Source: Pseudomonas sp. GM48 (GTDB lineage: Bacteria > Pseudomonadota > Gammaproteobacteria > Pseudomonadales > Pseudomonadaceae). From it: DNA of 64,000 bases. Location of the stretch: contig NZ_AKJM01000041.1 in assembly GCF_000282335.1 (NCBI RefSeq), positions 1-64,000 of the forward strand. The letters run 5' to 3'. Below the pieces are notes generated by a model. The model was not told the DNA's origin. It worked only from the letters and a program-made list of their open reading frames with translations, and made no database searches. This document shows positions 51,259 to 62,570 of this stretch, in pieces; position 1 is the stretch's first letter, and every line of letters starts with the position of its first letter. Made by a program: the position numbers and the translations under genes.

Positions 51259-53249
51259 CAGCGCTTGTCCGCGATTTCGAGCATGGCCTCGCGCAGGAAG
51301 AAGTCCAGCGTGTTGCCGATGGTTTCGCTCATCTCCACGGTCGGCGTCCAGTCCAGCAGGCGCTTGGCGTTGGCGATGCTCGGCTTGCGATGGGACACGT
51401 CCTGGTAACCGGTGCCGTAGAACGCCTTGCTCTCGATATCGCGGAAGCCGGCGAACGGAGGGAAGTTGGCGCGCAGCGGGTGAGCTTCGAACTGGCGCAG
51501 CAGCTCTTCGCCCAGTTGACGGATGCTGGCTTCGTTCTCCGGGTTGCCGATGTTGATGATCTGGCCGTTGCAGACATCATTGTCGTTGTCGATGATCCGT
51601 GCCAGAGCTTCCACGCCGTCGGCGATGTCGGTGAAGCAGCGTTTTTGCTCGCCACCGTCGAACAGGCGAATCGGCGTGCCTTCCACCAGGTTCAGGATCA
51701 GCTGGGTAATGGCGCGGGAGCTGCCGATACGGGCCGAATCCAGGCGGTCCAGACGTGGGCCCATCCAGTTGAACGGACGGAACAGGGTGAAGTTCAGGCC
51801 CTTCTGGCCGTAAGCCCAGATGACGCGGTCGAGCAATTGCTTGGAGACCGAGTAGATCCAGCGCTGCTTGTTGATCGGGCCGACTACCAGGTTGGAGCTG
51901 TCTTCGTCGAAGTTAGGGTCCTGGCACATGCCATAGACTTCCGAGGTCGACGGGAAGATCACACGCTTGTTGTATTTGACGCAGTAGCGAACCAGTTTCA
52001 GGTTCTCTTCGAAGTCCAGTTCGAATACGCGCAGCGGGTTACGGGTGTATTCGATTGGCGTCGCGATGGCCACCAGCGGCAGCACCACGTCGCACTTCTT
52101 GATGTGGTACTCGATCCACTCGGAGTGAATGCTGATGTCGCCTTCGACGAAGTGGAAGTTCGGGTGGCTGCGCAGGCGCTCGATGGCGTCCGAACCGATA
52201 TCCAGGCCGTAGACTTCGTAGCGGTCGTCACGCAACAGGCGCTCGGACAAGTGGTTACCGATGAAACCGTTGACGCCGAGGATCAGCACGCGGGTACGAC
52301 GCGGGGCACGACCGGATTCGGCACCGCGCAGCACGGAACCGTCCACCAGGCCCAGTTCGTTGGCCAGTTGCGGACCACTCAGGTACAGACCGTTGTCGTT
52401 GCGCTGGCCGGCGTTGATGATCAGCGAGTCTTCACCGCAGGCGATGCGCAGCGGGTCGACGCTGATGACGCGGCCCGGAGCCAGGCCTTCGTTGCCCTTG
52501 GCGACTTCGGCGCTCCAGACAATCAGCTTGTGCTCGCCCACCGCGCAGAAGGCGCCCGGGTACGGTTGGGTCACGGCGCGGACCAGGTTGAACAGTTCTT
52601 CGGCCGGTTTGGCCCAGACCAGTTTGCCGTCGGCCGGGGTACGACGGCCGAATACGGTGGCTTTGGATTCGTCTTGCGCAGTTTCGCTGACTTTGCCTTG
52701 CAGCAGCGCCGGCAGGGTGTCGCGCAGCAGGTCAGAGGCTGCCGCACGCAGTTTGCCGTGCAGGCTCAGTGCCGTGTCGCTGCGCTCGATCGCGACCTTT
52801 TGCTGGGCAACGATGGCGCCCGCATCGGCACGCTTGACCATGCGGTGCAGGGTCACGCCGGTTTCCGTTTCGCCGTTGACCAGCACCCAATTGGCCGGTG
52901 CGCGACCACGGTAGCGTGGCAGCAGGGAACCGTGCAGGTTGAACGCGCCTTTGCGCGCCGTGGCCAGCAGCGGTTCGCTCAGCAGGTTGCGATAGTAGAA
53001 GGAGAAAATGTAGTCGGGATCGAGCTTGGCGATACGTTCGATCCACAACGGATGGTTGGCATCTTCCGGTGCGTGCACGGCAATGCCGTGGCGGGCGCAC
53101 AGCTGCGCTACGGAGCCGTAGAACGCGTTCTCCTTCGGATCGTCGGCGTGAGTGAACACCGCAGCGATCTCAAAACCGGAGGAGAGCAGGGATTCGATGC
53201 CGGCACAGCCAATATCGTGATAGGCGAAGACAACAGCTTTTGCACTCAT
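51258..53249 (-). CDS. arnA: Bifunctional UDP-glucuronate decarboxylase / UDP-Ara4N formyltransferase ArnA
   Basis: A 663-residue two-domain enzyme. Residues 1 to about 300 are the formyltransferase domain ([19 protein letters not shown], with the catalytic His/Asp surroundings). From about 315 is an extended SDR domain with the NAD motif [15 protein letters not shown] and the catalytic YSVSKQLLD Tyr/Lys, which oxidatively decarboxylates UDP-glucuronate. Both halves look intact, and the length is the family's. ATG overlaps arnC by 4 bp. Confidence 0.96.
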   Translation of the reverse strand: MSAKAVVFAYHDIGCAGIESLLSSGFEIAAVFTHADDPKENAFYGSVAQLCARHGIAVHAPEDANHPLWIERIAKLDPDYIFSFYYRNLLSEPLLATARKGAFNLHGSLLPRYRGRAPANWVLVNGETETGVTLHRMVKRADAGAIVAQQKVAIERSDTALSLHGKLRAAASDLLRDTLPALLQGKVSETAQDESKATVFGRRTPADGKLVWAKPAEELFNLVRAVTQPYPGAFCAVGEHKLIVWSAEVAKGNEGLAPGRVISVDPLRIACGEDSLIINAGQRNDNGLYLSGPQLANELGLVDGSVLRGAESGRAPRRTRVLILGVNGFIGNHLSERLLRDDRYEVYGLDIGSDAIERLRSHPNFHFVEGDISIHSEWIEYHIKKCDVVLPLVAIATPIEYTRNPLRVFELDFEENLKLVRYCVKYNKRVIFPSTSEVYGMCQDPNFDEDSSNLVVGPINKQRWIYSVSKQLLDRVIWAYGQKGLNFTLFRPFNWMGPRLDRLDSARIGSSRAITQLILNLVEGTPIRLFDGGEQKRCFTDIADGVEALARIIDNDNDVCNGQIINIGNPENEASIRQLGEELLRQFEAHPLRANFPPFAGFRDIESKAFYGTGYQDVSHRKPSIANAKRLLDWTPTVEMSETIGNTLDFFLREAMLEIADKR

Positions 53250-54265
53250 GAAGGAACCTGATCTGAAGAAGTGGAAGTAAGGCCGTCGACGGTGACAACG
53301 GAAGCAGGGGAGGCTGGCTGGCTACGCAGCACCTTTTCAATGAAGAAGCGCGGTCGTGCGCGCACGTCGCTGTACATGCGGCCCAGGTATTCACCCAACA
53401 GGCCCATGCCGATGAATTGACCACCGGTGAAGACGAACAGCACGGCGAACAGTACGAAGGTACCGCCACCGGCCCAGCCGGCGCCGAACACCAGGCGCAA
53501 CAGGACCAGCGCGATGGCGAACAGCATGCCCAGGGCCGCCATGCCGACACCGACGATGCTCAGCAGTCGCAGAGGCGTGGTGGTCATGCAGGTGACCAGG
53601 TCGAACATCAGGTTAATCAGGCGCATCGGGCTGTACTTGGAATCGCCGTGTTCACGCTCGGCGTGGGTCACGAGGATTTCCGTGGTATGGCGGGCAAAGC
53701 TGTTGGCCAGGATCGGAATGAAAGTGCTGCGTTCACGGCAGGCGAGCATGGCGTCGACGATGGTGCGTCGGTAGGCGCGCAGCATGCAGCCGTAGTCGCT
53801 CATGGCCACGCCGGTGGAGCGTTGCACGGCGAGGTTGATCAGCTTCGATGGCCAGCGGCGCAAGGCCGAGTCCTGGCGGTTGTTGCGTACCGTCGCGACG
53901 ACGTCATAGCCGAGCTCGGCCTGGGCCACCAGCCGCGGGATTTCTTCGGGCGGGTTTTGCAGGTCGGCATCGAGGGTGATGACGACATCGCCCTTGCACT
54001 GTTCGAAACCGGCCATGATCGCCGCATGCTGGCCGTAGTTGCGGTTGAGGATGACCGCCACCACCGGGCTGCCTTCGCGGGAGGCGGCGTCTTCGAGGAT
54101 CTGCGCGGAGTCATCGCGACTGCCGTCGTCGACCAGCACGATTTCGTAGGCTTGGTGCAGCTGCTGGCAGGCTGCTTCGGTGCGACGAAGCAACTCCGGC
54201 AGGCTGTCCTGTTCGTTGTAGACCGGAATGACGATCGACACGAAGTTGATTGGGTAAGGTCTCAA
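53246..54265 (-). CDS. arnC: Undecaprenyl-phosphate 4-deoxy-4-formamido-L-arabinose transferase ArnC
   Basis: A 339-residue GT2 enzyme that loads formylated Ara4N onto undecaprenyl phosphate. Residues 1-225 are the GT-A domain with [23 protein letters not shown] and [14 protein letters not shown]. Two C-terminal helices anchor it ([20 protein letters not shown] and the following [13 protein letters not shown]). The start is TTG 54265, overlapping the arn[14 protein letters not shown] matches known ArnC N-termini and no ATG is close. Confidence 0.94.
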   Translation of the reverse strand: MRPYPINFVSIVIPVYNEQDSLPELLRRTEAACQQLHQAYEIVLVDDGSRDDSAQILEDAASREGSPVVAVILNRNYGQHAAIMAGFEQCKGDVVITLDADLQNPPEEIPRLVAQAELGYDVVATVRNNRQDSALRRWPSKLINLAVQRSTGVAMSDYGCMLRAYRRTIVDAMLACRERSTFIPILANSFARHTTEILVTHAEREHGDSKYSPMRLINLMFDLVTCMTTTPLRLLSIVGVGMAALGMLFAIALVLLRLVFGAGWAGGGTFVLFAVLFVFTGGQFIGMGLLGEYLGRMYSDVRARPRFFIEKVLRSQPASPASVVTVDGLTSTSSDQVPS

Positions 54266-55410
54266 AGGCTTCTGTCCATGCAGTTTTCAATGGCACCGAC
54301 GACGCGCTCGACATCGTCGATGGTCATGTCGGGGAACAACGGGATCGAACACAACCGCGCCGAATTCCATTCGGTGTTGGGCAGGTACAAGTTGGGGAAG
54401 CGTTGTCGGTAGAAAGTATGCAGGTGTGTTGCAATGAAGTGAATGCCGGTGCCGACATTCTGTTCCTGGAGGGCTTTCATGAACGCTTCGCGATCCAGCC
54501 CGCAACGTTCGGCGTCGATGCGCAGGATGAACAGGTGCCAGGCGTGCTTTTGCGAATAGGTTGGAACTGCCAGCGGTTGCACCGGCAAGCCTTCCAGGCG
54601 TTGCAAGTAGGTCTGGGCCAGTTGAGTGCGCTTGGCGTTGATCTCGTCCAGGCGTTCCAGTTGCACCAGCGCGATGGCCGCGTTGATGTCGGCTAGGTTG
54701 TACTTGAAGCCGGGCTCAATCACTTGGGCCTGGGGCTTGCGGCCGTGGGTCAGGCGGTCGTAGGCATCAACCCCCAGCCCGTGAAACTTGAGCATGCGCA
54801 CCCGGGACGCCAGGGCTTCATCGTCGCTGACGAACATGGCGCCCTCGGCGCAGGTCATGTTCTTGATCGCGTGGAACGAAAAGATCGCCGTGCCTTTGGA
54901 GCCGACGTGACGACCTTTGTAGAGAGTGCCAGCCGCGTGGGCGGCGTCTTCGATCACGGCAATACCGTGTTTGTCGGCCAGCGCATAGAGCGGATCAAGA
55001 TCGAATGCCGCACCGGCGTAATGCACCGGGATGATGGCTTTGGTGCGCGGCGTGATCGCGGCTTCGATAGCGGCCACATCGGTCATCAGTGTGTCGCGGT
55101 CGACGTCGACGAACACCGGCGTGGCACCCAACAGGGTGATCATGTTGGCGGTGGAAACCCAGGTCTGCGATGGTGTAATGACTTCATCGCCGGGACCGAC
55201 GCCCAACGCCAGCAGGGTGATATGCATTCCGCCGGTGGCCGAGGACAGTGCCACGGCATGCCGGCACCCGACGTAGTTGGCGAAGTGTTCTTCCAGTGCC
55301 TGGTTCTTCGGCCCGGTAGTGATCCACCCGGAACGCAATACTTGCTCTACGGCAGCGATTTCTTCGTCGCCGATACTGGGGCGGGAAAAAGGGAGAAACG
55401 CCTGACTCAT
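54262..55410 (-). CDS. arnB: UDP-Ara4O aminotransferase ArnB
   Basis: A 382-residue PLP-dependent DegT/DnrJ aminotransferase that forms UDP-Ara4N from the keto-sugar with glutamate as donor. The PLP lysine is at about 183 in [26 protein letters not shown] and [10 protein letters not shown] surround the cofactor. ATG 55410 has GAGG 5 bp upstream; a GTG at 55416 is less likely. It is the first gene of arnBCADTEF-ugd-GT39 and faces a 390-bp leader. Confidence 0.96.
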   Translation of the reverse strand: MSQAFLPFSRPSIGDEEIAAVEQVLRSGWITTGPKNQALEEHFANYVGCRHAVALSSATGGMHITLLALGVGPGDEVITPSQTWVSTANMITLLGATPVFVDVDRDTLMTDVAAIEAAITPRTKAIIPVHYAGAAFDLDPLYALADKHGIAVIEDAAHAAGTLYKGRHVGSKGTAIFSFHAIKNMTCAEGAMFVSDDEALASRVRMLKFHGLGVDAYDRLTHGRKPQAQVIEPGFKYNLADINAAIALVQLERLDEINAKRTQLAQTYLQRLEGLPVQPLAVPTYSQKHAWHLFILRIDAERCGLDREAFMKALQEQNVGTGIHFIATHLHTFYRQRFPNLYLPNTEWNSARLCSIPLFPDMTIDDVERVVGAIENCMDRSL

Positions 55411-55799
55411 GGGCACCTCAGGGGCTGAAAACGTAAATAGCCTTTGAGGCTAAAAGGGATCCAAAAATCAGCGTAGACGCTAAATCAGAATTTGCATCAA
55501 ATCAACTAGTTACTGAACGGAGGTGAAAACTGCATCGGTTGACTTTTTCCGCCATGGGCGGCAGCTTGGGCTCCCATCCGGGCTGCGCCGACTTTATGGA
55601 AGGTTATGCCCGATTTTGTGAAAGGAACATGAAAAAACGGTTGGGGAATCGTTTATCTGAAAGCTATTAAGCCGCTGTTCAGACTTCCAGCGTTTATGGC
55701 GTTTTTTAGGAAAGTCCTACAGCGGTAATGTCTTTTACATGATCGTTATTTCACTTCTTAGTTGTTTCATTGAACTGTTTTCATTCAAGGCCGTTTCGT
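55411..55799. other. Divergent intergenic region arnB / recombinase gene
   Basis: About 390 bp, lower GC than the flanks, with no credible gene. It must hold the arn operon promoter. Two inverted repeats lie in the arnB leader: TAGCC-TTTGA-GGCTA (55438-55452) and AGCGT-AG-ACGCT (55470-55481). I could not find a convincing PmrA or PhoP box by eye. Confidence 0.5.
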
Positions 55800-56738
55800 T
55801 TGATTGACTTACCTGCAACTGATTCACGCACACCCCGCACCAATCCGCTGACCCTGTATCTGGCGCGGCTGGCGCCGTCCAGCCAACTGACCATGCGTTA
55901 TGTGCTGCAGGATGCCGCCGATCGCCTGGGCTTCGAAGACCACGACATCGAGGAAATACCCTGGCACAACCTGCAGCCCGAGGACGTGATCGCGCTGGTG
56001 GCGACTTTGCGTTCGGACGGCTATGCGCCCAACACGTCTTCGCTCTATGTCAACGCGGTGCGCGGGGTGATGAACGAAGCGTGGCGCATGAGCCTGATCT
56101 CTCAGGAACATCTGCTGAAGATGCGTTCGGTGAAGGGCATTGCCGGTACGCGGCTGTCCCAGGGGCGCAATCTCAGGCGGACGCTGATCCAGGAACTGAT
56201 GGCGGTCTGCGCGGCTGATCCGCGGCCGCAAGGCCTGCGGGATGCAGCGATCATCGGGATTCTGTATGGCTCGGGGATGCGCAAATCCGAATCGGTGAAC
56301 CTGGAGCTGAGCCAGGTCGATTTCACCGAGCGCAGTCTTCGGGTGACCGCCAAGGGCAACAAACAATTGATCAAGTACGCCCCGGCCTGGGCGTTCGCCA
56401 AACTTGAGGCATGGCTTGAACTGCGTCGTTCGTTGCTCAAGGAAGGCGAGTCGGACGACCCGTTTCTGTTCAACCGCATCCGCCGTGGCAGCCACATCAC
56501 CCGTGAGCGCATCACCAAGCACGCGATCTACTACATCGCCCGGCAGCGGGGCGCGCAGGTCGGGGTGAAAATCATGCCCCACGACTTCCGGCGTTCATTC
56601 ATTACCCGGGTAATCGAGGAGCATGACTTGTCGATTGCGCAGAAGCTGGCGCACCACAGCAATATCCAGACCACGGCCAACTACGATGTGCGCGATGACA
56701 ACGAGCGGCGTCGGGCGGTGGATCGGTTCGATCTGTGA
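55800..56738 (+). CDS. Stand-alone tyrosine recombinase (site-specific integrase family)
   Basis: A 312-residue phage-integrase-family recombinase. An N-terminal core-binding SAM-like domain (about 10-110) is followed by the catalytic domain with Arg161 (GSGMRKSE), a Lys in TAKGNKQLI, HDFRRS (His261, Arg264), LAHHSNIQTT (His285) and the nucleophile Tyr295. All catalytic residues are present. TTG 55800 is chosen because AAGG lies 9 bp upstream; another TTG at 55770 is open. No att sites, phage genes or cassette array are visible next to it, so it may be a resident recombinase rather than part of an active element. Confidence 0.88.
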   Translation: MIDLPATDSRTPRTNPLTLYLARLAPSSQLTMRYVLQDAADRLGFEDHDIEEIPWHNLQPEDVIALVATLRSDGYAPNTSSLYVNAVRGVMNEAWRMSLISQEHLLKMRSVKGIAGTRLSQGRNLRRTLIQELMAVCAADPRPQGLRDAAIIGILYGSGMRKSESVNLELSQVDFTERSLRVTAKGNKQLIKYAPAWAFAKLEAWLELRRSLLKEGESDDPFLFNRIRRGSHITRERITKHAIYYIARQRGAQVGVKIMPHDFRRSFITRVIEEHDLSIAQKLAHHSNIQTTANYDVRDDNERRRAVDRFDL

Positions 56739-56742
56739 ACGA

Positions 56743-57813
56743 TTACATCTCGCTCAGCACATGGGCATGGCCGATGGTCGAGACCTGAACCGAGCTGCCG
56801 GCGGGTGGTGCATACATGCCTGAACTGCGCACCAGTAGTGATCGGCCCGGTTGCTCGCTGCGGGTTATTGACTGGAGTTCCACCGTCAGCGTGCAGGTGT
56901 TGCCGCTGAAATCCCGGTCGGTGACCACGGCCCGGCACCCGCTGGCTTCCAGATCAGTGGGGAGGATGCTGGCCAGTTGCAGCTGTTCGGGGCGCAGCAT
57001 GATCTGCGCCGACTTGTTGTTGCGGTGGTTGTTGACCGGGATACGCCCCAGGTCGCAATGGGCCCAGCCGGCCTCGATGCGTGCGGGCATGACCACGGCA
57101 TCCCCCAGAAACAGGGCGGTTTGTTCGTCTTCAGGATAGCGGTAAAGGTCCAGCGGATGCCCTGACTGGACCAGCCGGCCATGGCGCATCACCGCCAACT
57201 GGTCGGCGAACGACAAGGCTTCACTCTGGTCATGGGTGACCAGGATGGTGGTGACGCCCGCGTCCTCCAGCAGCCGCGCAACCATCTTGCGCATCGCGGC
57301 GCGCAATCCGGTGTCGAGTGCCGAGAACGGCTCGTCCAGCAGCATCAGCCGTGGCTGTTGCGCCAGGGCGCGGGCCAGGGCCACACGCTGTTGCTGGCCA
57401 CCGGACAATTCATGAGGCCAGCGCTCGGCCATCTTCGCGTCCAGCGCCACGCTGTCCATCAGTTCGGCGACTCGCTGTTGTTTTTCATTGCCCTTGGTGG
57501 ACAAACCGAAGCCGATGTTCGCCGCCACGGTCATGTGCGGGAACAGCGCACCGTCCTGCGGCACGTAGCCGATCAGGCGTTGATGGGCCGGCACTTCGTG
57601 GGTGCCGTCGACCAGGGTCTGGCCATTGAGCGAAAGACGCCCGGAATCGGGGAATTCGAACCCGGCAATCATTCGCAGCAAGGTGGTTTTACCCGAGCCG
57701 GAAGGGCCGACGATGACCGTACGACTGCCGCTGGGAACCGACAGGCTGACGTTGTCCAGAGCGCAATGGGCGCCATAGGACTTGTAGAGGGCATTCAATT
57801 CAAGAGTGTTCAT
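56743..57813 (-). CDS. fbpC: Iron(III) ABC transporter ATP-binding protein
   Basis: A 356-residue ABC ATPase. Walker A is GPSGSGKTT (about 37-45), the Q-loop lies in [13 protein letters not shown], the signature is LSGGQQQR, Walker B is LMLLDEPF, and the switch is VTHDQ. A C-terminal TOBE-like domain (about 240-350) is as in FbpC/AfuC. ATG 57813 overlaps the permease stop by 4 bp. It powers import with the two genes upstream. Confidence 0.92.
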   Translation of the reverse strand: MNTLELNALYKSYGAHCALDNVSLSVPSGSRTVIVGPSGSGKTTLLRMIAGFEFPDSGRLSLNGQTLVDGTHEVPAHQRLIGYVPQDGALFPHMTVAANIGFGLSTKGNEKQQRVAELMDSVALDAKMAERWPHELSGGQQQRVALARALAQQPRLMLLDEPFSALDTGLRAAMRKMVARLLEDAGVTTILVTHDQSEALSFADQLAVMRHGRLVQSGHPLDLYRYPEDEQTALFLGDAVVMPARIEAGWAHCDLGRIPVNNHRNNKSAQIMLRPEQLQLASILPTDLEASGCRAVVTDRDFSGNTCTLTVELQSITRSEQPGRSLLVRSSGMYAPPAGSSVQVSTIGHAHVLSEM

Positions 57814-59411
57814 CGGCCAGCCGTTTTTTTCGATTGGTGATAAAGAAGTCCGGTCAACGGAAGCGACAGCACAACCATCAATAAGGCGTAGGGCGCAGCA
57901 GCGGCATAATCGATTTCGCTGGTCATGGCCCAGAATCCGGTCGCCAGCGTGCGCGTGCCGTTCGGGGCCAGCAGCAGGGTGGCGGTCAGTTCGTTGGTGA
58001 TTGCCAGGAACACCAGCGCCGCACCGGCGGCTGCCCCCGGCGCGGCCAGGCGCAGGGTGATCAGCCACAGTGCCCGCGCTGGCGAGCGGCCAAGGCTGCG
58101 GGCGATGTTTTCCAGTTCCACCGGGGCCTGGGCGATACCTGCGCGCAGGCTAACCAGGGCACGGGGCAAGAACATCAACAGGTACGCCAGCAGCACGGTG
58201 AAGGTGGTCTGGTAAATCGGCCGGGCAAAATGGATCGTGATGGTCACCAGCGCCAGCGCAACGATAATTCCGGGCAAGGAACTGGTGATGTAGTTGCAGC
58301 TTTCCAGTACCCGTTGCAGTCGGCCAGGGTAGCGGATCGACAGCCAGGCAATCGGGATCGCCGCGCAGGTGGTCAGCGCTGCGCCTGCGATACCGAGTAA
58401 CAGGGTTTGCTCCAGCGCGGGCAACAATTCAGCCATATCCCAGACTTCCACACCGCCGGCGATGAGCCATTTACCCAGGGTGATCAAGGGCACGCCCAGG
58501 GCCAGGGCGCAGGTGACGATTTGCAGCGTCAGCGACAGCAGCGTTGAAGTCGTCTTCAGGGTAACGACCCGCTGCTCCCGGGCGCTTCCCGAACCGACGC
58601 GAGCGTAGCGCGCGGAACCGCGGGCGGCGGATTCGGCGGTCAACATCGCCAGGCAACACAGCGCCAGCACACTGGCCAGCATGTGCGCCGCTGCGCCGTT
58701 GAAGGTCGATTTAAACTGATCGAAGATCGCGGTGGTAAAGGTGTCGAAGCGGATCATGGCGTACAGGCCATATTCGGCCAGCAGGTGCAGGCCGACCAGC
58801 AAGGCGCCACCGCAGATCGCCAGGCGCAATTGCGGCAACACCACGCGGAAAAACACTTTCCAGGGTTTGAGCCCCATGGATTCGGCGACGTCTTCAATGG
58901 CCGGGTCGAGCCGGCGCAAGGTGGCCGCTACCGGCAAATACAGGAACGGGAAGTAGGCGATGACCGAGACCAGGACACCGGCAAACAAGCCGTGAATCGG
59001 CGGTACCAGGCTGACCCAGGCGTAGCTGTGAACGAACGCAGGCACCGCCAGCGGTGCGGTTGCCAGCAACGACCACCAGCGTCGTCCGGGCAAATTCGTG
59101 CGCTCGGTCAGCCAGGCCAGAGTCACACCCAGGGCCACGCACAACGGAATCGTCAGCAACACCAGCAACATGGTGTTGACCATCAGTTCCCCGACACGGG
59201 GCCGGAACACCAGGGCCACAACGGTTGACCAGCCGGTCTGTAGGGAAACACCAATAACGTAAACAATCGGAAGCAGCGCCAGTAACGAAACCAGCACCGA
59301 CAATCCGATTACCCACGCACCACCACGCCCCGCAAAGACCCCACGGGAACGTCGACGCAAATTTGCGGGTGTCGCCTCGGCGACATCCGCAGGCAGGGTT
59401 TCAGGTATCAA
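57810..59411 (-). CDS. fbpB: Iron(III) ABC transporter permease (fused double-domain)
   Basis: A 533-residue inner-membrane permease in which two BPD-type permease domains are fused, about 12 helices. Each half has an EAA-type loop ([20 protein letters not shown] and [19 protein letters not shown]). This is the FbpB/SfuB arrangement. The start appears to be TTG 59411, directly after the fbpA TAA; no ATG is near. It lies between the binding protein and ATPase genes and passes Fe(III) through the membrane. Confidence 0.92.
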   Translation of the reverse strand: MIPETLPADVAEATPANLRRRSRGVFAGRGGAWVIGLSVLVSLLALLPIVYVIGVSLQTGWSTVVALVFRPRVGELMVNTMLLVLLTIPLCVALGVTLAWLTERTNLPGRRWWSLLATAPLAVPAFVHSYAWVSLVPPIHGLFAGVLVSVIAYFPFLYLPVAATLRRLDPAIEDVAESMGLKPWKVFFRVVLPQLRLAICGGALLVGLHLLAEYGLYAMIRFDTFTTAIFDQFKSTFNGAAAHMLASVLALCCLAMLTAESAARGSARYARVGSGSAREQRVVTLKTTSTLLSLTLQIVTCALALGVPLITLGKWLIAGGVEVWDMAELLPALEQTLLLGIAGAALTTCAAIPIAWLSIRYPGRLQRVLESCNYITSSLPGIIVALALVTITIHFARPIYQTTFTVLLAYLLMFLPRALVSLRAGIAQAPVELENIARSLGRSPARALWLITLRLAAPGAAAGAALVFLAITNELTATLLLAPNGTRTLATGFWAMTSEIDYAAAAPYALLMVVLSLPLTGLLYHQSKKTAGR

Positions 59412-60425
59412 TTAGAGCAGTCCGGCCTGTGTCATCAGCTCCACGGCTTTTTTACTGTCGAGTTTTGAAGCATCGACAGTCGGCGCATCGAGTTGATTCA
59501 GAGGCACCAGTTTAGGGTTGGATTCAGCGCCTTTGCCCACGGCGTACTCAAACGACTTGCCGTTTTTCAGGACGGCCTGGCCATCCTTGCCGGTAATGTA
59601 TTTGAGAAACGCCTGAGCTTGTTCTTTGTGTTTGCTGGAGGCGAGGACGCCGCCGCCGGAGATGCTAACAAAAGCGCCCGGGTCTTTGTGCTTGAAGTAG
59701 TGCAGGGTGGTGTTCTTGCTGTTTTCGCCCGTCTTGGACTGATCGACCAGGCTGTAATAGTGGTAGATCACGCCGCTGTCGATCTGCCCGGCATTCACCG
59801 CTTTGAGTACCGAGCTGTTGCCTCGGTAGTTGGCGTAGTTGGTTTTCATCGCTTTCAGCCATTCCAGCGTGGCCGCTTCACCCTTTTGCTCCAGGATGGC
59901 CGCGACAATGGCCTGGAAGTCAGCACCACCTGGCGACGCAGCCCAGCGTCCTTTCCAGGAAGGATCGGCCAGGTCCATGATCGATTTCGGCAGATTGGCT
60001 TCCGAGAGCTTGCTCGGGTTGTACACAAACACCGTGGAGCGAGCGGCAATCCCGACCCATTTGCCGTGGGCCGGGCGATAGGCGGAGTCAACCTGTTCCA
60101 GGGTGGTTTTGTCGACAGGCGCAAACAGCCCGGCGTTGTCGACCAGGACCATGGCCGGGGAGTTTTCGGTCAGGAATACGTCTGCCGGAGAAGCCGCGCC
60201 TTCCTGCACGATCTGGTTGCCCATCTCGGTATCATCGCCGTTGCGCAAGGTGACCGGAATACCCGTCTCCTGGGTAAAGCCCTCGACCCAGGCCTTGGTC
60301 AGGCCTTCGTGTTGCGCGTTGTACACCACGATGCCGACGGAGTCGGCTGCATAAACCTGGCCAGCGCTCAGCAAAGCGGTGGCCAGCAGGGCTTTTTTCA
60401 AGAACGAAGGGATGTTGGGAATCAT
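59412..60425 (-). CDS. fbpA: Iron(III) ABC transporter substrate-binding protein
   Basis: A 337-residue periplasmic binding protein with a signal peptide cleaved after VYA (about residue 26). The mature protein opens GIVVYNAQHEGLTKAWVEGF, as in FbpA/FutA ferric-binding proteins. The tyrosine-rich stretch VIYHYYSL near residue 215 contains candidate iron-ligand tyrosines. ATG 60425 precedes the signal peptide; the longer open frame runs into the Fur-box region and is rejected. It heads the fbpABC operon. Confidence 0.93.
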   Translation of the reverse strand: MIPNIPSFLKKALLATALLSAGQVYAADSVGIVVYNAQHEGLTKAWVEGFTQETGIPVTLRNGDDTEMGNQIVQEGAASPADVFLTENSPAMVLVDNAGLFAPVDKTTLEQVDSAYRPAHGKWVGIAARSTVFVYNPSKLSEANLPKSIMDLADPSWKGRWAASPGGADFQAIVAAILEQKGEAATLEWLKAMKTNYANYRGNSSVLKAVNAGQIDSGVIYHYYSLVDQSKTGENSKNTTLHYFKHKDPGAFVSISGGGVLASSKHKEQAQAFLKYITGKDGQAVLKNGKSFEYAVGKGAESNPKLVPLNQLDAPTVDASKLDSKKAVELMTQAGLL

Positions 60426-60451
60426 TCTGCGGGCTGCTCCAGGTGCATTTT

Positions 60452-60505
60452 TATGAAAATCATACGCATTTAAACGCCTGTTAACCAATGCGAATGATTT
60501 GCATG
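60452..60505. promoter_or_regulatory. Two mirrored Fur-box-like sites upstream of fbpA
   Basis: ATGAAAATCATACGCAT (60453-60469) and ATGCGAATGATTTGCAT (60488-60504) are reverse complements of each other at 15 of 17 positions. Both resemble the Fur consensus core ATGATAATCAT. They lie 28-80 bp upstream of fbpA, as expected for iron repression. Confidence 0.65.
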
Positions 60506-60621
60506 TTTTGAATGGCACGGAATGTAGAGATCCAAATGAGAAAATAACGTCAAAAAAACCGTTAATACATGTAATTTTCATTCAGATTAGCAGCACTGCG
60601 TCCACTGTGGTTCGACAAACG

Positions 60622-60660
60622 AAAAAACCCGAGAGGCCGGTTCGACCTCTCGGGTTTTTT
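60622..60660. terminator. Rho-independent terminator, bidirectional form
   Basis: CCCGAGAGG (60628-60636) pairs with CCTCTCGGG (60646-60654), flanked by A6 on one side and T6 on the other. It lies 13 bp beyond the stop of the minus-strand arnT paralogue and insulates it from the fbp promoter. Confidence 0.9.
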
Positions 60661-60672
60661 ACGTCCTGGCTA

Positions 60673-62394
60673 TCAGGGCTGGATTTGCGGGAAGATCAGG
60701 ATCTGCAGGTTGCCGCGTTGATAGCGTTTTCCGTCGATGGGCAGCGCCTCGACTTCCTGAATTTCATCGACACTGTTGACCCGCATCACCACCCCGACCG
60801 AGCCCTTTTTACGCGCCTCGGTCATCCAGTCTCCGACCTCCTGCAGGGTCACCTTGCGCGAGGCCGCGGCGGGATCCGAGAGGCCGTACTTCAATTCACC
60901 GACGACATTGTAGAGCGCTACTTCCGGTCGCTTGGTCAGCCAGGACGAGGCCGAAGCAGCACCCAGGTCGTTGCTCAGCAGCGAGGTGGTCTGGTTCAGA
61001 CTGTCCAGGTGTTCGGCGATAAATCGGTCGGGCATCTTGCTGTCGACAATCTGGCTCGGCATGGCGGCGGGTAGCAGCGCCACCAGCAGCCAGATGCCGA
61101 GGGCCGGCATCGCCCATAACGTCAATGGCCGCAGGATTTGCAGGGCGTTGGCAATGATCCAGCCCAACAGCACGATGAACGCCAGGGACAGGCTGAACAT
61201 CTCGGTGTTCTCGAAAATCTCTTTGCGCCATTGCAGGTACAGCAGGGCAATCAGGGCCGACGTGGCAATGACGACGTTGAGCCATCCATTGAAGCGAATC
61301 GTCCGTCCCCGTGCCTGTTGCAACAGGCGGGTCAGTGCATCGCCCATCAGCAGTGCCAGCGGCAACAGGCACGGCATGATGTAGGTCGGCAGCTTGCCGC
61401 TGCTCATGCTGAAAATCGCCAATGGCAACAGCAGCCAGAGCAGGAGAAAACCGCTGACGGGTTGACGCTTGTTGTTCCAGGCCTGGATGAATGTGGTTGG
61501 CAACAACGCGGCCCAGGGCAGGACAGAAACCACCAGCATCGGCAGGTAGAACCACCATGGGCGCGCGTGTTGCGCGTTGTCGGCGGCGAAGCGGCGTACG
61601 TGCTCGTTCCAGAAAAAGAAATTCCAGAAATCCGGTTCTTGGTGATGAATGGCCAGCGCCCAGGGCAAGCAGACAGCCGCGGCGACCACAACAGCCAGTG
61701 GCCCGTAACGTAACAGTTCGCCAAAGCGACGCTGCCAGACGAGGTAGGGCAGGGCGATCACCGCCGGCAGCAGCCAGGCCAGGAAGCCCTTGGTCATGAA
61801 GCCCATGCCGCAGGCGATGCCCAGGACCACCCAGGCACCCAGACGGGCACGCGTGGTGCGGCTGTCGATGGCAAACCACAGGGAAACCAGGCTCAGGTTG
61901 ACCCAGAGGGTGAATTGCGGGTCGAGGTTGGCGTACCCGGCCTGGCCGGCAATCAGCCCGAAGCTCATGTAAAGCAGCGCGCAAGCAAAACTTTTGCGCG
62001 GATCGCCCCAGAACCGGCGGGCAATAAGCCAGGTCAGCCACACGCTCAGCCCGGTGCTCAACGCCGACGCGATACGCACACCGAACAAGTTGTCGCCAAA
62101 CACGGCTTGGCCGATGGCAATCATCCAGTACCCGGCAATCGGCTTCTCGAAGTAACGAAGGCCCATGAAGTGCGGCGAGATCCAGTTCCCGTTCTGCAGC
62201 ATTTCCTGGCTGATCTGGGCATAACGGGTTTCATCGGGAATCCACAGACCGTGGCTCATCAGTGGTAGCAGGTAGAACGCGAAGAATGCCAATACCAGGG
62301 CGACTAACATCCAGCGCTCGTTAGCAGGCGCTGTTGGGGTGTGCAGGCGGGAAGAAAGGCCAGCAAAATCTGGCAATGGCTGATTTGACGTCAT
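60673..62394 (-). CDS. Second ArnT-type lipid A Ara4N transferase
   Basis: A 573-residue GT83 membrane protein clearly paralogous to ArnT at 48728-50377 along its whole length ([60 protein letters not shown]). An N-terminal cytoplasmic extension of about 25 residues is unique to it. The catalytic acidic pair in the first periplasmic loop is kept. It stands outside the arn operon, with its own terminator, downstream of an Ais-like phosphatase gene. It may act on the same donor at a different lipid A or core position. Confidence 0.92.
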   Translation of the reverse strand: MTSNQPLPDFAGLSSRLHTPTAPANERWMLVALVLAFFAFYLLPLMSHGLWIPDETRYAQISQEMLQNGNWISPHFMGLRYFEKPIAGYWMIAIGQAVFGDNLFGVRIASALSTGLSVWLTWLIARRFWGDPRKSFACALLYMSFGLIAGQAGYANLDPQFTLWVNLSLVSLWFAIDSRTTRARLGAWVVLGIACGMGFMTKGFLAWLLPAVIALPYLVWQRRFGELLRYGPLAVVVAAAVCLPWALAIHHQEPDFWNFFFWNEHVRRFAADNAQHARPWWFYLPMLVVSVLPWAALLPTTFIQAWNNKRQPVSGFLLLWLLLPLAIFSMSSGKLPTYIMPCLLPLALLMGDALTRLLQQARGRTIRFNGWLNVVIATSALIALLYLQWRKEIFENTEMFSLSLAFIVLLGWIIANALQILRPLTLWAMPALGIWLLVALLPAAMPSQIVDSKMPDRFIAEHLDSLNQTTSLLSNDLGAASASSWLTKRPEVALYNVVGELKYGLSDPAAASRKVTLQEVGDWMTEARKKGSVGVVMRVNSVDEIQEVEALPIDGKRYQRGNLQILIFPQIQP

Positions 62395-62470
62395 GTCTCG
62401 ACCTTGGCGCTGAGGTGGCTGGTTGAAGAGTGATGTGCAACTTGCAAGAGTGAAAGTCGGAATGATATTG

Positions 62471-62505
62471 AACGGCGAGAAGTTGAATCACACTTCTCGC
62501 CGTTT
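62471..62505. terminator. Strong inverted repeat between the Ais-like gene and the second arnT
   Basis: AACGGCGAGAAGT and ACTTCTCGCCGTT form a 13-bp perfect stem with an 8-nt loop. The T-rich tail (TTTTGTT) is on the plus-strand side, while both flanking genes run on the minus strand, so it fits a terminator in shape but not in orientation. Confidence 0.5.
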
Positions 62506-62570
62506 TGTTCAGGCTTCATTCAGTCCGACTTGAAATAACTTAGTAGCAAAGTTTTCGAGCCGTAAAAATT

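Noticed and set aside
51198-53261. 687-codon open frame on the plus strand opposite arnA
   Set aside because: It lies wholly antisense to arnA, which has intact catalytic motifs on the other strand.
55411-55799. PmrA box before arnB (CTTAAT-N5 pattern near 55660)
   Set aside because: Only one half-site (CTTAAT on the minus strand) matches; the second half does not.
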